Under the pieces are notes generated by a model that saw nothing but the letters and a program-made list of their open reading frames with translations, was not told where the DNA came from and ran no database searches. DNA of 64,000 nt, taken from the NCBI GenBank assembly GCA_018266775.1, contig JAFDZS010000020.1, forward strand, positions 62,001 to 126,000. Direction: 5' to 3'. Below are positions 9,324 through 18,445 of the stretch, piece after piece. Numbering within the stretch: position 1 is the stretch's first letter; the number at the start of each line of letters is the position of its first letter. A program made the position numbers and the translations under genes. Source of the stretch: Bacteroidota bacterium. Its GTDB lineage: Bacteria; Bacteroidota; Bacteroidia; Chitinophagales; Chitinophagaceae.

Positions 9324-9456
9324 GTAGGTACACGCCTCGGGCGTGTACATCGCAGCATGAAAATCAAGATTTTTATGCTGCGATATTAAACAGAATAAAA
9401 AATGGCAAACCCCGGTTTGCCATTTTTTATTGAACACGCCGCAGGCGTGTTCCTAC
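9324..9456. repeat. 133-bp nested palindromic element with four hairpins
   Basis: Outer arms at 9324-9348 and 9432-9456 form an imperfect 25-bp inverted repeat, and each arm is itself a hairpin (TACACGCC-tcg-GGCGTGTA and AACACGCC-gca-GGCGTGTT). Between them sit a 17-bp-arm hairpin at 9349-9384 with a two-base loop and one G-T mismatch, and a terminator-like hairpin at 9397-9428. The right arm contains the stop codon of the OstA-like gene. It resembles REP/BIME or MITE-type elements; no transposase lies in the window. Confidence 0.75.
9397..9428 (-). terminator. Terminator-like hairpin downstream of the OstA-like gene
   Basis: An 11-bp stem (AATGGCAAACC / GGTTTGCCATT, loop CC) is bounded by A- and T-runs, so it could end transcription of the minus-strand gene that stops at 9453, or act in both directions. 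Confidence 0.65.
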
Positions 9457-11204
9457 TCAAACAACTCCAGTTTATTTTTTGGGCGTTTAGCATCCAGCCA
9501 TTTAAAATTGCGTAACGTTTTTTTATCTGCAGGAATTTGTTTCAGCGGGTACATCACCCCGTCAACAGCATTAATAAATTTAACTTTATTCAATTCTTTG
9601 TTCACAAAATAAATATCAATCACATCACTGCTGCTGCGGTTCATTCCGGTATAAGCACTGTCATCATCCTGCGGATAAAAAATACTTTCGGCAGGGGAGC
9701 CTTTTGTTTTTACATAATCAATAGCACCGTTTTTGAAATAGCCATTCATTTCCCTGCCACCTATCTGGTTATATAAGCCGGGGGATGTTTGATTAATGAT
9801 AATACTGTTATAAAATACATGCAGGCGTTTTGCCTTTTGATTTTCGGTAAAGAGATGTATTGTATCACCTGCAATTTGTGTTTGCCCGTTCCATACTAAC
9901 GGTTGGCCAAATAATTTAAAGGTGGAATCATCCGTGGCATAATACAAACTGTCTGCAACAGACTGTAGTGAATCGTTGAAGATGCGGACATGATGAAATG
10001 CCAGGAAATACCGGACTGCAGAATCTTTTTTATTATCGTCTTTTAAAAGCGCATTCCCATTAATGGTCGGGTGTGCTGCAGTTGCACCGGTACTGTCAGG
10101 TTGTTGTATTTTTTCTAAACCACTGCGGTTGATGGTATCTGCTGCATTTACATTTACAGTAATCGTTTTATTGAGGGTATCAACCGTTGTGCTTTGTTTA
10201 TTCAATGCACTGTCGAATTTGCGTAATCCTGAAAACAATGTATCCGCAGCAATGTAAGTACTGTCTCCATCTTTATAAAAAATCATTACTGGTTTTTTAT
10301 AGGCAAGAAAGGAGTTTTCTTTACGGCTGATTTCCATATGTTCGCTGATTACAGTAACATTATTTGTACTGTCAACAAATTTTCCGCCACCATCAATCTG
10401 AACGATTCCGGTTTTATCATCGGAAAAAATTCTGTTGCCGCTGATAGAATGCGTACTGTCTCGGATAAAAGTTTTACCCAAAAAAATGGCTTCGCCAGTA
10501 CTTAAATTATACGTGCCCGATTTAGTGTCAATAACCCCGCCGTCTTTATTAACAATATGCGTGGGGGCAATGAAAGTGGCAATATTGGTCAGGGTATTGT
10601 ATTGCAGGCTGTCTGTACGGATATCGTATTTTGGGTCAACCAAATGAACATGCTTTTTAAAGAAAACATCTTTGGTGTCTGCATAATATACACCTTCGTC
10701 GCTGGTTAAAACAGTTTTGCCATTCAGCACACGGCCACCATTTTTATATGTGGCAATACCGGTACGCAGGTTATACTCCAGTTCGTCTGTAAGCAGTGTT
10801 CCTTTTTTATCAGTAAGCTTTACATTCTTTTTTAAGTAAGCAATACGTTCCCCTCCAATATAACGGAGTGATTGTGCATATGTGTGAATACTGTCATTGT
10901 CGTTGATATGGATACTGCCAAATGCTTCCACAATATTCGTTCTCCTGTTGATCACTACGCTGTCGCAATAAGTGGTGGTCAATCCTTCTTTAATAATGGC
11001 ATTTCCTGCAGCGGTTTCAATATTGGTCACAGAATCGATCGCTTTTTCACGGAGGCTTTTGGCCTGTACGATTTGTATAACACGGTTAGTATCCTGTTGT
11101 GCAGGAACGGGAATGGGAACTGTTTGTTGCGCCTGCACGATAGTGCCGGCGGCAACTGTACTAAAAAAAATAAGAAAGAAACGAAAAGTAGAACTCAACT
11201 GCAA
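9453..11204 (-). CDS. OstA-like protein, LptA/LptD N-terminal domain family (LPS transport)
   Basis: The 583-residue protein begins with a signal peptide (ending around GTIVQAQQ). It contains repeated strand pairs of the OstA/LptA beta-jellyroll type, such as GNAIIKEG, FGSIHINDNDSIHTYAQSL, GTLLTDELEYNLRTGIATY and DIRTDSLQYNTLTNIATF. In other bacteria this fold makes the periplasmic bridge that carries lipopolysaccharide to the outer membrane. Its length, about three times LptA, is typical of Bacteroidota OstA-like proteins. The neighbours are an MlaD/MCE protein, an amidase and divergent LptD, consistent with an envelope-assembly role. Its stop codon TAG lies inside a palindromic repeat. Confidence 0.85.
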   Translation of the reverse strand: MQLSSTFRFFLIFFSTVAAGTIVQAQQTVPIPVPAQQDTNRVIQIVQAKSLREKAIDSVTNIETAAGNAIIKEGLTTTYCDSVVINRRTNIVEAFGSIHINDNDSIHTYAQSLRYIGGERIAYLKKNVKLTDKKGTLLTDELEYNLRTGIATYKNGGRVLNGKTVLTSDEGVYYADTKDVFFKKHVHLVDPKYDIRTDSLQYNTLTNIATFIAPTHIVNKDGGVIDTKSGTYNLSTGEAIFLGKTFIRDSTHSISGNRIFSDDKTGIVQIDGGGKFVDSTNNVTVISEHMEISRKENSFLAYKKPVMIFYKDGDSTYIAADTLFSGLRKFDSALNKQSTTVDTLNKTITVNVNAADTINRSGLEKIQQPDSTGATAAHPTINGNALLKDDNKKDSAVRYFLAFHHVRIFNDSLQSVADSLYYATDDSTFKLFGQPLVWNGQTQIAGDTIHLFTENQKAKRLHVFYNSIIINQTSPGLYNQIGGREMNGYFKNGAIDYVKTKGSPAESIFYPQDDDSAYTGMNRSSSDVIDIYFVNKELNKVKFINAVDGVMYPLKQIPADKKTLRNFKWLDAKRPKNKLELFE

Positions 11205-11262
11205 TGCTTACTGTTTTATGCTGATGCAAGTTGCACAATTTATTTTATAACGGAATGGTAAA

Positions 11263-12276
11263 TTATTGATGGGTGTAAGGTGCATTCACCGTATCAGGCA
11301 AAGGCATATTCAGCGCCTGGCTTTTATTTTTCTTACCAAAAACAGAGAATGAGATGTAGCGTTTAGGATTTGTTTTTAAATCATCCAGCAATAAATTCAG
11401 TTTATTGGCGGTGGCGCTAAGGTTATTATACAGCCTGGTGTCATTCAGTAAAAGGCCGGCAGTTCCATTATTTGAATTCAGTTTGCCAATGGTGGATTTT
11501 AATTCTGTTATAGTGCCATTTAATGTGGTCAGTGTTTTCTCCAGGTCTAACTGAGAAAGATTGGTGGTGGTTTTATCCAGGTTGGTCATTACTGAATTTA
11601 ACTTTTCGTTGTTGCTGGCCAGGTTGCCGGTAAATGAACTTACGTTATTCAGGCTTTTAGCCAGGGCACCGGTTTGTGTGTTCAATAATGTTTGTAATGA
11701 GGCTGATGATTCTGCAAGGCCTGCAGTTGTTTTATTTAAATGGTCCAGGATACTGTGAATGTTGTTTTTTGCACTGGGGTCTACCACGCTGGCCACGCCA
11801 GTCAAAACAGAGTCGAGTGATTTTATGGCATTTTTTACCTGTCCCAGCACCGGTCTTATTTCCTGTACGGCAGCATCCAGTATACCAGCGCTGGTTTCTG
11901 TGGGGATGGTATCATTTACTTTATAATATTGCGTGGCATCCCCCAGCCGAATTTCAACATTGGTGGTACCCAGTGGGTTATTCTTAATCGTGGCAAAGGA
12001 ATTAACAGGTATGTTCACATCTTTGGTCAATGTAAAATTGACCAAAATCTGTTTCATGTTTTTATCGGTAGTAATGCTGTACACTGTACCCACCTGGAGG
12101 CCGTTGATCATGATCGGGTTGCTGGGCGCCAGGCCCTGCACGTTGGTATACTTGGCATAATAGGTATGCGTGGTGCCAAAAAAGGTTTTGCCTTTTAAGA
12201 AATTGAAACCTAAAATTAAAATGGTGATGGCGATTGCAGTTAATGCACCAATCTTGGTTTCGTTAGAAATCTTCAT
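11263..12276 (-). CDS. MlaD/MCE-family lipid transport protein
   Basis: The 337-residue protein has one N-terminal membrane segment (ALTAIAITILILGFNFLKG). An MCE domain follows (YYAKYTNVQGLAPSNPIMINGLQVGTV... LGTTNVEIRLG), then a long helical region rich in Asn, Thr, Ser and Leu. MlaD proteins form hexameric rings anchored in the inner membrane that move phospholipids across the periplasm with an ABC transporter. The start at 12276 (MKISNETKIG) fits the family better than an upstream ATG at 12306. The ABC partners are not in the window. It lies 53 bases downstream of the amidase gene on the same strand. Confidence 0.88.
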   Translation of the reverse strand: MKISNETKIGALTAIAITILILGFNFLKGKTFFGTTHTYYAKYTNVQGLAPSNPIMINGLQVGTVYSITTDKNMKQILVNFTLTKDVNIPVNSFATIKNNPLGTTNVEIRLGDATQYYKVNDTIPTETSAGILDAAVQEIRPVLGQVKNAIKSLDSVLTGVASVVDPSAKNNIHSILDHLNKTTAGLAESSASLQTLLNTQTGALAKSLNNVSSFTGNLASNNEKLNSVMTNLDKTTTNLSQLDLEKTLTTLNGTITELKSTIGKLNSNNGTAGLLLNDTRLYNNLSATANKLNLLLDDLKTNPKRYISFSVFGKKNKSQALNMPLPDTVNAPYTHQ

Positions 12277-12293
12277 AATTGTAGTTAGTTGTT

Positions 12294-12301
12294 CAAATAT
12301 A
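12294..12301 (-). promoter_or_regulatory. Possible -7 element before the MlaD-family gene
   Basis: The minus strand reads TATATTTG, ending 17 bases before the chosen start. No TTG is seen at the right distance. Confidence 0.4.
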
Positions 12302-12329
12302 GTCAATAAACTGTCTGCCTCAGTCTGAA

Positions 12330-13703
12330 TTATGGTCGTTTCGGGCCTTTCAGTTCAAATCTTATTGATGCATTATTTTTCAGGTCAGATGAAAGGCGTA
12401 CTTCATATCGGTTTGTTCCGTCTGTTATTACCATTAAAGCAGTATTGGGTGGAATGGAGCCAAGGTTTTCTGCATACAATACCAGCTCATTGGTTTTACC
12501 GGGTTCAAGATCGATATTGAATACATACCCGTTTGCTGTCAGCGACCTGTTGTCAACCACTTTATTCTTGTTGAAATAAACAGAAACAACATCATTATCC
12601 ACTTCGCCATCATCAAACAATTCCACTCTTATTTTACTGCTTTTAACTTCCAGCACTTTAACTTCTTTAGTAGTCCTGCTTTCATAAGCTGCAGGAGTTG
12701 CAGCGGCGTCTTTTTCTGCTTTTTGAATATCTTTTTCCAACTGGGCATTGCTATTGCCCTTGTTCATGGTTTCAATATTCTGTTTATAGCGTATTACAGC
12801 TGCAGTAATGGCTTCGGCAATTTCCTGTTGCCCTTTTTCGCTGTTGATGTAGCGTTCATCTTCAGGGTTATTGATAAAACCCGTTTCCACCAAAATGGCG
12901 GGCATATTGGTGGATTGCAATACCCTGATACCCACCTGGCGTTGGTTTACCCCCAATGCAGGGCGGCCTGTTTTAGCAATTTCATCATCTACATAAGTGG
13001 CTAATAAATTACTTTTTAACTGGAAACGGCTCGCATAGATCTGTGCCAGCTGGCGGCCTACCACGCTGTTAAAATCAAATTGGTTGTAAGCACTGTCTTC
13101 AGATTCTCCAGCAGTAATATCGAAATCTTCTCCATTTTCCATAATGGTTTTTAACTTATCGCTGGTTTTATGTGCCGCAAATATCCAGATGCTGGTTCCC
13201 TTGCGTTGCAGGGGCAGCAGGTAATATTCATATACAGGAACAGTGACAGTATATGGATGCGGAATCTTTTTTCTTTTCTTTCCTTTACCGGTATAGGTAT
13301 ACCTGTAACGGGTTTCTTCCCTGGTGCCTATTTTCCTGCTTGCTCTTTTTAAGGGGCCGCTGTCGGCATGTATACAGATAAATAATTGTCCGCCCATATC
13401 ATTGGCTAATTTGGCTTTGTCCCTTACATCCTGGAAAACATCGGTAGTGCGTGTAGGCAGGGTTTTTACATCGGGCAACTGCTTTTGTAATTCAGCCACC
13501 ACTTTTTTTGAAATGGCCAGGGTAACATCCTTTTCTTTGGAATGCAGTGTACCTTCGTATACGCCTACAGCACCATTGTCTGAACCGCCATGTCCGGCAT
13601 CAACAATGATGGTGGTTAATTTTTTCTGAGCAACAGCGCCTGGCAACATTAACAAATTAAAAGCAGCGATACCAATTAAAACAGGCACTTTGTTTTTCAG
13701 CAT
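12330..13703 (-). CDS. N-acetylmuramoyl-L-alanine amidase with an extra C-terminal domain
   Basis: The 457-residue exported protein cleaves the amide bond between N-acetylmuramic acid and L-alanine in peptidoglycan. Amidase_3 signatures are visible: IIVDAGHGGSDNGAVG (zinc His), the conserved Glu after an insertion region, FICIHADS, and the C-terminal catalytic ILVETGFINNPEDERYI. A charged linker (roughly residues 320-355) leads to a domain of about 100 residues (VKSSKIRVELFDDGEVDND to the C-terminus). That domain recurs in the protein encoded at 29857-30930. It is divergent from lptD and followed by mlaD and the OstA-like gene. Confidence 0.93.
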   Translation of the reverse strand: MLKNKVPVLIGIAAFNLLMLPGAVAQKKLTTIIVDAGHGGSDNGAVGVYEGTLHSKEKDVTLAISKKVVAELQKQLPDVKTLPTRTTDVFQDVRDKAKLANDMGGQLFICIHADSGPLKRASRKIGTREETRYRYTYTGKGKKRKKIPHPYTVTVPVYEYYLLPLQRKGTSIWIFAAHKTSDKLKTIMENGEDFDITAGESEDSAYNQFDFNSVVGRQLAQIYASRFQLKSNLLATYVDDEIAKTGRPALGVNQRQVGIRVLQSTNMPAILVETGFINNPEDERYINSEKGQQEIAEAITAAVIRYKQNIETMNKGNSNAQLEKDIQKAEKDAAATPAAYESRTTKEVKVLEVKSSKIRVELFDDGEVDNDVVSVYFNKNKVVDNRSLTANGYVFNIDLEPGKTNELVLYAENLGSIPPNTALMVITDGTNRYEVRLSSDLKNNASIRFELKGPKRP

Positions 13704-13775
13704 ATCAAAATAATTTATCCGGTGGTTAGTAATGAGATTAATTTATTATTCACAATTTCATTCTGTTATAATGGC

Positions 13776-13783
13776 TATTTTTG
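13776..13783 (+). promoter_or_regulatory. Probable -7 element for lptD
   Basis: TATTTTTG matches TAnnTTTG and ends 12 bases before the lptD ATG at 13796. No convincing TTG is found at the -33 distance. Confidence 0.45.
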
Positions 13784-13795
13784 CCGTGCAAAATT

Positions 13796-16507
13796 ATGAA
13801 CCCTCTGTACAAAGGTAAGGCAAAATATATATCAACTTGGGCATTGGCGCTGGTGTTTGCGGGTATAACGCTGTATGCCGGTAACAAAAGTTTTCACCAA
13901 TCTTACTTTCACAGTACTTTAACTAACGACACTGCATTTAAAAATATTGTTGCGACATTGGTTGTGGATACCCCACCAGTAAAAACGAACGACAGCAATA
14001 TGATAAGGCCGAAGATTAAGGACACTGTTATGGCGGTTACAGACACCATTACTTTCAAAGCATCTAAAGACTCTCTTGATGCACCCATTACTTATCATGC
14101 CGATGATTCCATGGTGCTGGATGTACCCACAAAAACCATTTTATTATACGGTAAAGAAAATAAAGTACAGTATGCAGATAATGACCTGGCTGCGCCGCAT
14201 ATTGAATTCAACCAGCAAACACATTTGGTAACCGCATATTTCGTTAAAGACAGTACCGGTAAAGTCATTGCATGGCCTACGTTTACCCAGAAAGATTTTA
14301 AATCGGTGAGTGATACCATCCGGTTTGATATGAAAAACGGCAGGGGAATTACCAAAGGAACGTATACCAAGCAGGATGAAATGTTTGTGTATGGTGAACG
14401 CATCAAAAAAGTAACACAGGAAGTTTTCTATGCCTACCGCGGAAGGTTCACCACCTGCAATCTGGATACGCCGCATTTTGCGTTTGTAAGCAACAAAATC
14501 AAATTTGTAAATAAGAAGATGGCATACACGGGGCCGGTGCATCCTGAAGTGGAAGGCATCCCTTTACCCATCACATTGCCTTTTGGTATTTTCCCATTAT
14601 CGCAGGGAAGGCATTCCGGTTTGATTGCTCCTACATTTACCGCCAACGAACAATTAGGGCTTGCGCTGGAAGGCATAGGATATTATAAAATCATCAATGA
14701 TAATTGGGATGCAGTAGCACGGGGCACTTTGTACTCTTATGGCGGGTGGACGGCAAGCATCAGCCCACGATATTACAAACGATACCACTACCGGGGCAAT
14801 TTTAACCTGAACATTCAGCATTTCAGGGACCTCGATAATACCGGCGCAAGAAATTTCAATATCACCTGGTCGCACAGTGCCGATACCAAATCCAGGCCTG
14901 GCGTAACATTTAATGCCAGCGTAAATGCGGGCAGCAGTAAATTCAATGCATCTATTCCCAACAATCCGCAGCGCAATTTTCAAAACCAGATGAACTCTTC
15001 CATTACTTATTCAAAAGTGTGGAAAGAAGGATTTAATCTTACCATCAGTGCAAATCATAATCAGAATACCGCACAAAACTTAATTAACCTGAACCTGCCG
15101 GATATTGGATTCAACGTCAATACCCTTTATCCCTTGCGCAGTAAAAATTCAGTCGGCAATTATAAATGGTATGAAAACCTCGGTGTTGCCCTGAACTCGA
15201 ATGTAAAAAGCCTCACTTATTTTTACGACACTGCAAGCAATATTACCAGGCAACTGGTGGATAAACTGCAATGGGGGGGCAGCCATTCTGTGCCCATTTC
15301 GTTATCGTTGCCGCCACTGGGTCCATTACAGTTAGCCCCGTCTGTTAGTTACCAGGAATACTGGTACCAGAATAAATTTATACGCAGGTGGAACGCAGCT
15401 GACAATAAAGTAGACAGTACCATAACCAAAGGTTTTTACAGTGCCCGCGAAATGAATTTTGGATTTTCCGGAACCACCCGCATATTTGGTATGATTGGTT
15501 TTGGTAAGAACAGCAGGGTACAGGCTATTAAACATGAAATACGGCCCAGCTTTGGCTTCAGCTATCATCCTGATATGAATGGCAAAGACCATTACTCTTT
15601 CCAGGTGGATAATACAGGAAAGAATTTTCAACGGGCATCTATCTATGATGGAAATATTTTCTCGGCTTTTGGTGAAGGCAAATCTGGTGCCATCACATTC
15701 GGTGTTGATAATAACATCCAGATGAAAGTGAAGAGTAAGAATATAGCGGATACCGGGGACGCTGCGATAAAGAAAGTCACTTTGCTGGATGGCTTCAGCA
15801 TCAACAGCTCTTACAATTTATTAGCAGATTCATTTAAGCTGCAACCGTTCAGCATCCAGGCCAGGACCAATCTTTTTGAAAAGGTCAGTATTACAGCAAA
15901 TGGTACCACCATGCCATATCAAACAGACAGCAGGGGTGCGTTTATAGACAAAGTGGTGTGGCGTAAAAAACCATTTTCATTAGGTACATTAACCAGTGGG
16001 AATATTGCTTTGCAAACCAGTTTTAAAGGCGGGGATAAAAAAGAAAAATTACCCAATACCAACGATCCCAACATGCTGAATAATACTTCCGGTATGCCGC
16101 AGGATGAATACCAGCAGGAAGCGCAATACATCAGCAAGAATCCCGGTGAATTTGCCAACTTTAATATTCCCTGGAGCCTGAGTTTTTCTTATGCACTAAC
16201 TTATATCCGTACACTAAAAACAGATTATAGTGGTTACTATGGTCAGATTTCGCAAAACGTAAGTTTTAACGGAACACTGAACCTTACAGCGAAGTGGCAA
16301 ATTGGCGGCAGCGGTTACTATAACATTACTACCGGTGAAATCAATGGTGTAAGCATGTACCTGACGCGTGAAATGCATTGCTGGCAAATGGCCATCAATA
16401 TTTCACCGGTTGGAAAGTACAGGTACTTTAATATCAGCATCAGCCCCAAATCCGGCATCCTGCGTGATTTAAAAATTAACCGTACGAGGTATTTTTATGA
16501 TTTGTAG
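13796..16507 (+). CDS. lptD: LPS-assembly outer membrane protein LptD (Bacteroidota type)
   Basis: The 903-residue protein has an N-terminal signal/anchor segment and an OstA-like jellyroll region (about residues 85-200: MVLDVPTKTILLYGKENKV, FDMKNGRGITKGTYTKQDEM). A long barrel region follows, with repeated aromatic strands up to the C-terminal NRTRYFYDL. Two conserved-looking features are RGRFTTCNLDTPHFAF and the FPLSQGRHSGLIAPTF turn before the barrel. LptD inserts lipopolysaccharide into the outer leaflet. The ATG at 13796 is preferred over an in-frame TTG at 13781 that overlaps the promoter. Its divergent neighbours, amidase, MlaD and OstA-like, are all envelope genes. Confidence 0.88.
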   Translation: MNPLYKGKAKYISTWALALVFAGITLYAGNKSFHQSYFHSTLTNDTAFKNIVATLVVDTPPVKTNDSNMIRPKIKDTVMAVTDTITFKASKDSLDAPITYHADDSMVLDVPTKTILLYGKENKVQYADNDLAAPHIEFNQQTHLVTAYFVKDSTGKVIAWPTFTQKDFKSVSDTIRFDMKNGRGITKGTYTKQDEMFVYGERIKKVTQEVFYAYRGRFTTCNLDTPHFAFVSNKIKFVNKKMAYTGPVHPEVEGIPLPITLPFGIFPLSQGRHSGLIAPTFTANEQLGLALEGIGYYKIINDNWDAVARGTLYSYGGWTASISPRYYKRYHYRGNFNLNIQHFRDLDNTGARNFNITWSHSADTKSRPGVTFNASVNAGSSKFNASIPNNPQRNFQNQMNSSITYSKVWKEGFNLTISANHNQNTAQNLINLNLPDIGFNVNTLYPLRSKNSVGNYKWYENLGVALNSNVKSLTYFYDTASNITRQLVDKLQWGGSHSVPISLSLPPLGPLQLAPSVSYQEYWYQNKFIRRWNAADNKVDSTITKGFYSAREMNFGFSGTTRIFGMIGFGKNSRVQAIKHEIRPSFGFSYHPDMNGKDHYSFQVDNTGKNFQRASIYDGNIFSAFGEGKSGAITFGVDNNIQMKVKSKNIADTGDAAIKKVTLLDGFSINSSYNLLADSFKLQPFSIQARTNLFEKVSITANGTTMPYQTDSRGAFIDKVVWRKKPFSLGTLTSGNIALQTSFKGGDKKEKLPNTNDPNMLNNTSGMPQDEYQQEAQYISKNPGEFANFNIPWSLSFSYALTYIRTLKTDYSGYYGQISQNVSFNGTLNLTAKWQIGGSGYYNITTGEINGVSMYLTREMHCWQMAINISPVGKYRYFNISISPKSGILRDLKINRTRYFYDL

Positions 16508-16618
16508 AATAGTGAATGGTCAATTGTCAATGGTAAATAGTTAACTGGTTAATTAGTTAATCGGTAATTGAACAAATCGTCAATCTCAAATCATACCTCA
16601 TAAATCATACATCCGGCA
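16508..16618. other. Low-complexity convergent intergenic tract
   Basis: Between lptD and the acyltransferase lies an AT-rich stretch of degenerate words such as GGTTAATTAGTTAATCGG and CAATTGTCAATGG. Similar wording recurs near 18130-18270, 26040-26130 and 56050-56170. No gene or clear terminator is seen. Confidence 0.5.
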
Positions 16619-17389
16619 TCATCTCCGGTTTTTCAACACATATACTTCTTTCATAGTGTCGAATACTTTTTCTTTGAGTTGCTTAATACTGGTGTCTGGT
16701 GAAGGAATGGGAGGTAAAAAATACATCTCCAGTTTTGTTGGCAAAAGATAAAAGAATTTATTTACCGGCATAGCTTTTTTGGTACCAACAATTACACAGG
16801 GGATGATGGATTTACCCGTTTCTGCAGCCAGTTTAAAAGCCCCATCATAAAAAGGTTTTAATGGCTCGGCAGTTCTGTTTCTTGTGCCTTCAGGATAAAT
16901 ACACATGTGCAAACCTTGTGACAATACTGTTTTCATTGCTTCATAGCTTTTAACCCGGCTGGAATCATCATTACGGTTTACCAAAACAGAGCCTTTGCTG
17001 TAAAACCAACCAAACAGCGGAACCTTTGCAAATGATGCTTTGGCTATAGTTTTATTGGCACCAGGTACATAAGGGGCAGAAAGGGGCACATCCAGTAATG
17101 TGTTGTGATTAAATGTGACGATATAGTTTTCACCTCTCTTAAAATATTCACGGCCTTTTATTGTAAGCGGACAGCCAATCAGCGGCAGCCAGATATTCAT
17201 CCATAGTCTTGAAACAGCAATAAAATAATATTGGCCTTTCACTTCATCCATCAGGTAAGCCAGCATGGACGGAATAAAAATGATTAAAAAAGTAATGATA
17301 AAACTGATGATTCCCCACAAAGCCCAGAAACGTGCAAAAATGATTTTAAAAAGGGAGTCTTTTGAAGTTGCGGCAATTTGTTGTGTCAT
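16619..17389 (-). CDS. plsC: 1-acyl-sn-glycerol-3-phosphate acyltransferase (PlsC family)
   Basis: The 256-residue membrane enzyme adds the second acyl chain to lysophosphatidic acid in phospholipid synthesis. The family's catalytic block NHxxxxD is seen as NHNTLLD (His95, Asp100), followed by a KASFAKVPLFGWFY-type motif II and YPEGTRNRT as motif III. A hydrophobic segment at residues 21-46 anchors it in the inner membrane. It lies 27 bases downstream of the uracil-DNA glycosylase gene on the same strand, so the two may share a transcript. Confidence 0.9.
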   Translation of the reverse strand: MTQQIAATSKDSLFKIIFARFWALWGIISFIITFLIIFIPSMLAYLMDEVKGQYYFIAVSRLWMNIWLPLIGCPLTIKGREYFKRGENYIVTFNHNTLLDVPLSAPYVPGANKTIAKASFAKVPLFGWFYSKGSVLVNRNDDSSRVKSYEAMKTVLSQGLHMCIYPEGTRNRTAEPLKPFYDGAFKLAAETGKSIIPCVIVGTKKAMPVNKFFYLLPTKLEMYFLPPIPSPDTSIKQLKEKVFDTMKEVYVLKNRR

Positions 17390-17416
17390 AACGAGAAAGA
17401 ATATCCTGAATAACAG

Positions 17417-18100
17417 TTAAGGCGTTAATAATTTCCAGTCAATAGGTGTTAATCCCTGCTTCACCAGCAGTTCGTTGGTTTTGGAGAAATGTTTGCACCC
17501 AAAAAAACCTTTATCGGCAGAAAAAGGAGAAGGGTGCGCAGCTTTCAATACAAAATGTTTGGTTTCATCAATCAATGTTTGCTTTTCCTGGGCAAATTTG
17601 CCCCATAACAAAAAAACAAGCCCGGTTCTTTCATCTGACAATTTTTGTATTACAGCATTGGTAAAATCAGCCCAGCCAAAATTTGCATGGCTTAACGGTT
17701 CATTTGCCCTCACTGTTAAGGCAGCATTCAGTAACAGAACACCTTGTTCTGCCCAGCGGGTAAGATTGCCATATTGCATGGGCATAGCAACACCAATATC
17801 TGATTGAATTTCTTTAAAAATATTAACAAGAGATGGAGGCGGTTTAATACCATTGGGTACCGAAAAACTTAAACCGTGTGCCTGCCCGGGACCATGATAA
17901 GGATCCTGGCCGATGATAACCACTTTTACTTTTTGAAAAGGCGTTTGATTAAATGCATTAAAAATGAGTGTACCCGGTGGATAAATGGTTTTACCGGCTG
18001 CTTTTTCCGTTTTGAGAAAAGTTACCACCTGCTGAAAATAAGGTTTGGTAAACTCATTTTTCAGCACGGCACTCCAAGAGGGTTCTATCTTTACATCCAT
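17417..18100 (-). CDS. ung: Uracil-DNA glycosylase, family 1
   Basis: The 227-residue enzyme removes uracil from DNA to start base-excision repair. The water-activating motif GQDPYHGPGQAHGLSF, with catalytic Asp in QDPYH, and the DNA-intercalation motif HPSPFSADKGFFGCKHFSKTN region are intact, as is the LLLNAALTVR segment. I chose the start MDVKIEPSW at 18100, which fits the family; an ATG at 18115 (MQIAAMDV) is possible. The length is normal for bacterial Ung. Confidence 0.95.
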   Translation of the reverse strand: MDVKIEPSWSAVLKNEFTKPYFQQVVTFLKTEKAAGKTIYPPGTLIFNAFNQTPFQKVKVVIIGQDPYHGPGQAHGLSFSVPNGIKPPPSLVNIFKEIQSDIGVAMPMQYGNLTRWAEQGVLLLNAALTVRANEPLSHANFGWADFTNAVIQKLSDERTGLVFLLWGKFAQEKQTLIDETKHFVLKAAHPSPFSADKGFFGCKHFSKTNELLVKQGLTPIDWKLLTP

Positions 18101-18261
18101 TGCTGCAATTTGCATAAAAGTACTAAAGGTTTGGGGAATTGGTTTACCGGTTGATTAGTTAATTGGCTCATTAGTTTATTGGTATACCGGTAAATCATTT
18201 ATTGTCATTGCCCTTTCTATATGAGCTATTCACAATTGATGATTCACCATTCACAATTTAC

Positions 18262-18293
18262 TTGCCATCTTCCCTATAATTGCTTTATATTTG
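18262..18293 (+). promoter_or_regulatory. Promoter of the tRNA-Arg gene
   Basis: TTG at 18262-18264, a 21-base spacer and TATATTTG at 18286-18293 fit the Bacteroidota consensus. The tRNA begins 12 bases later. Confidence 0.7.
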
Positions 18294-18305
18294 CACCCCA
18301 AAACC

Positions 18306-18379
<74 letters not shown>

Positions 18380-18413
18380 CATCAGCTCCTTTATCAAGGG
18401 GCTTTTTTATTTT

Positions 18414-18445
18414 TTGTTTTACTGCATTTAATTTTTCTATATTTG
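18414..18445 (+). promoter_or_regulatory. Promoter of the MATE exporter leader
   Basis: TTG at 18414-18416, a 21-base spacer and TATATTTG at 18438-18445 match the consensus. The start codon is about 150 bases further, giving an unusually long leader for this window. Confidence 0.65.
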
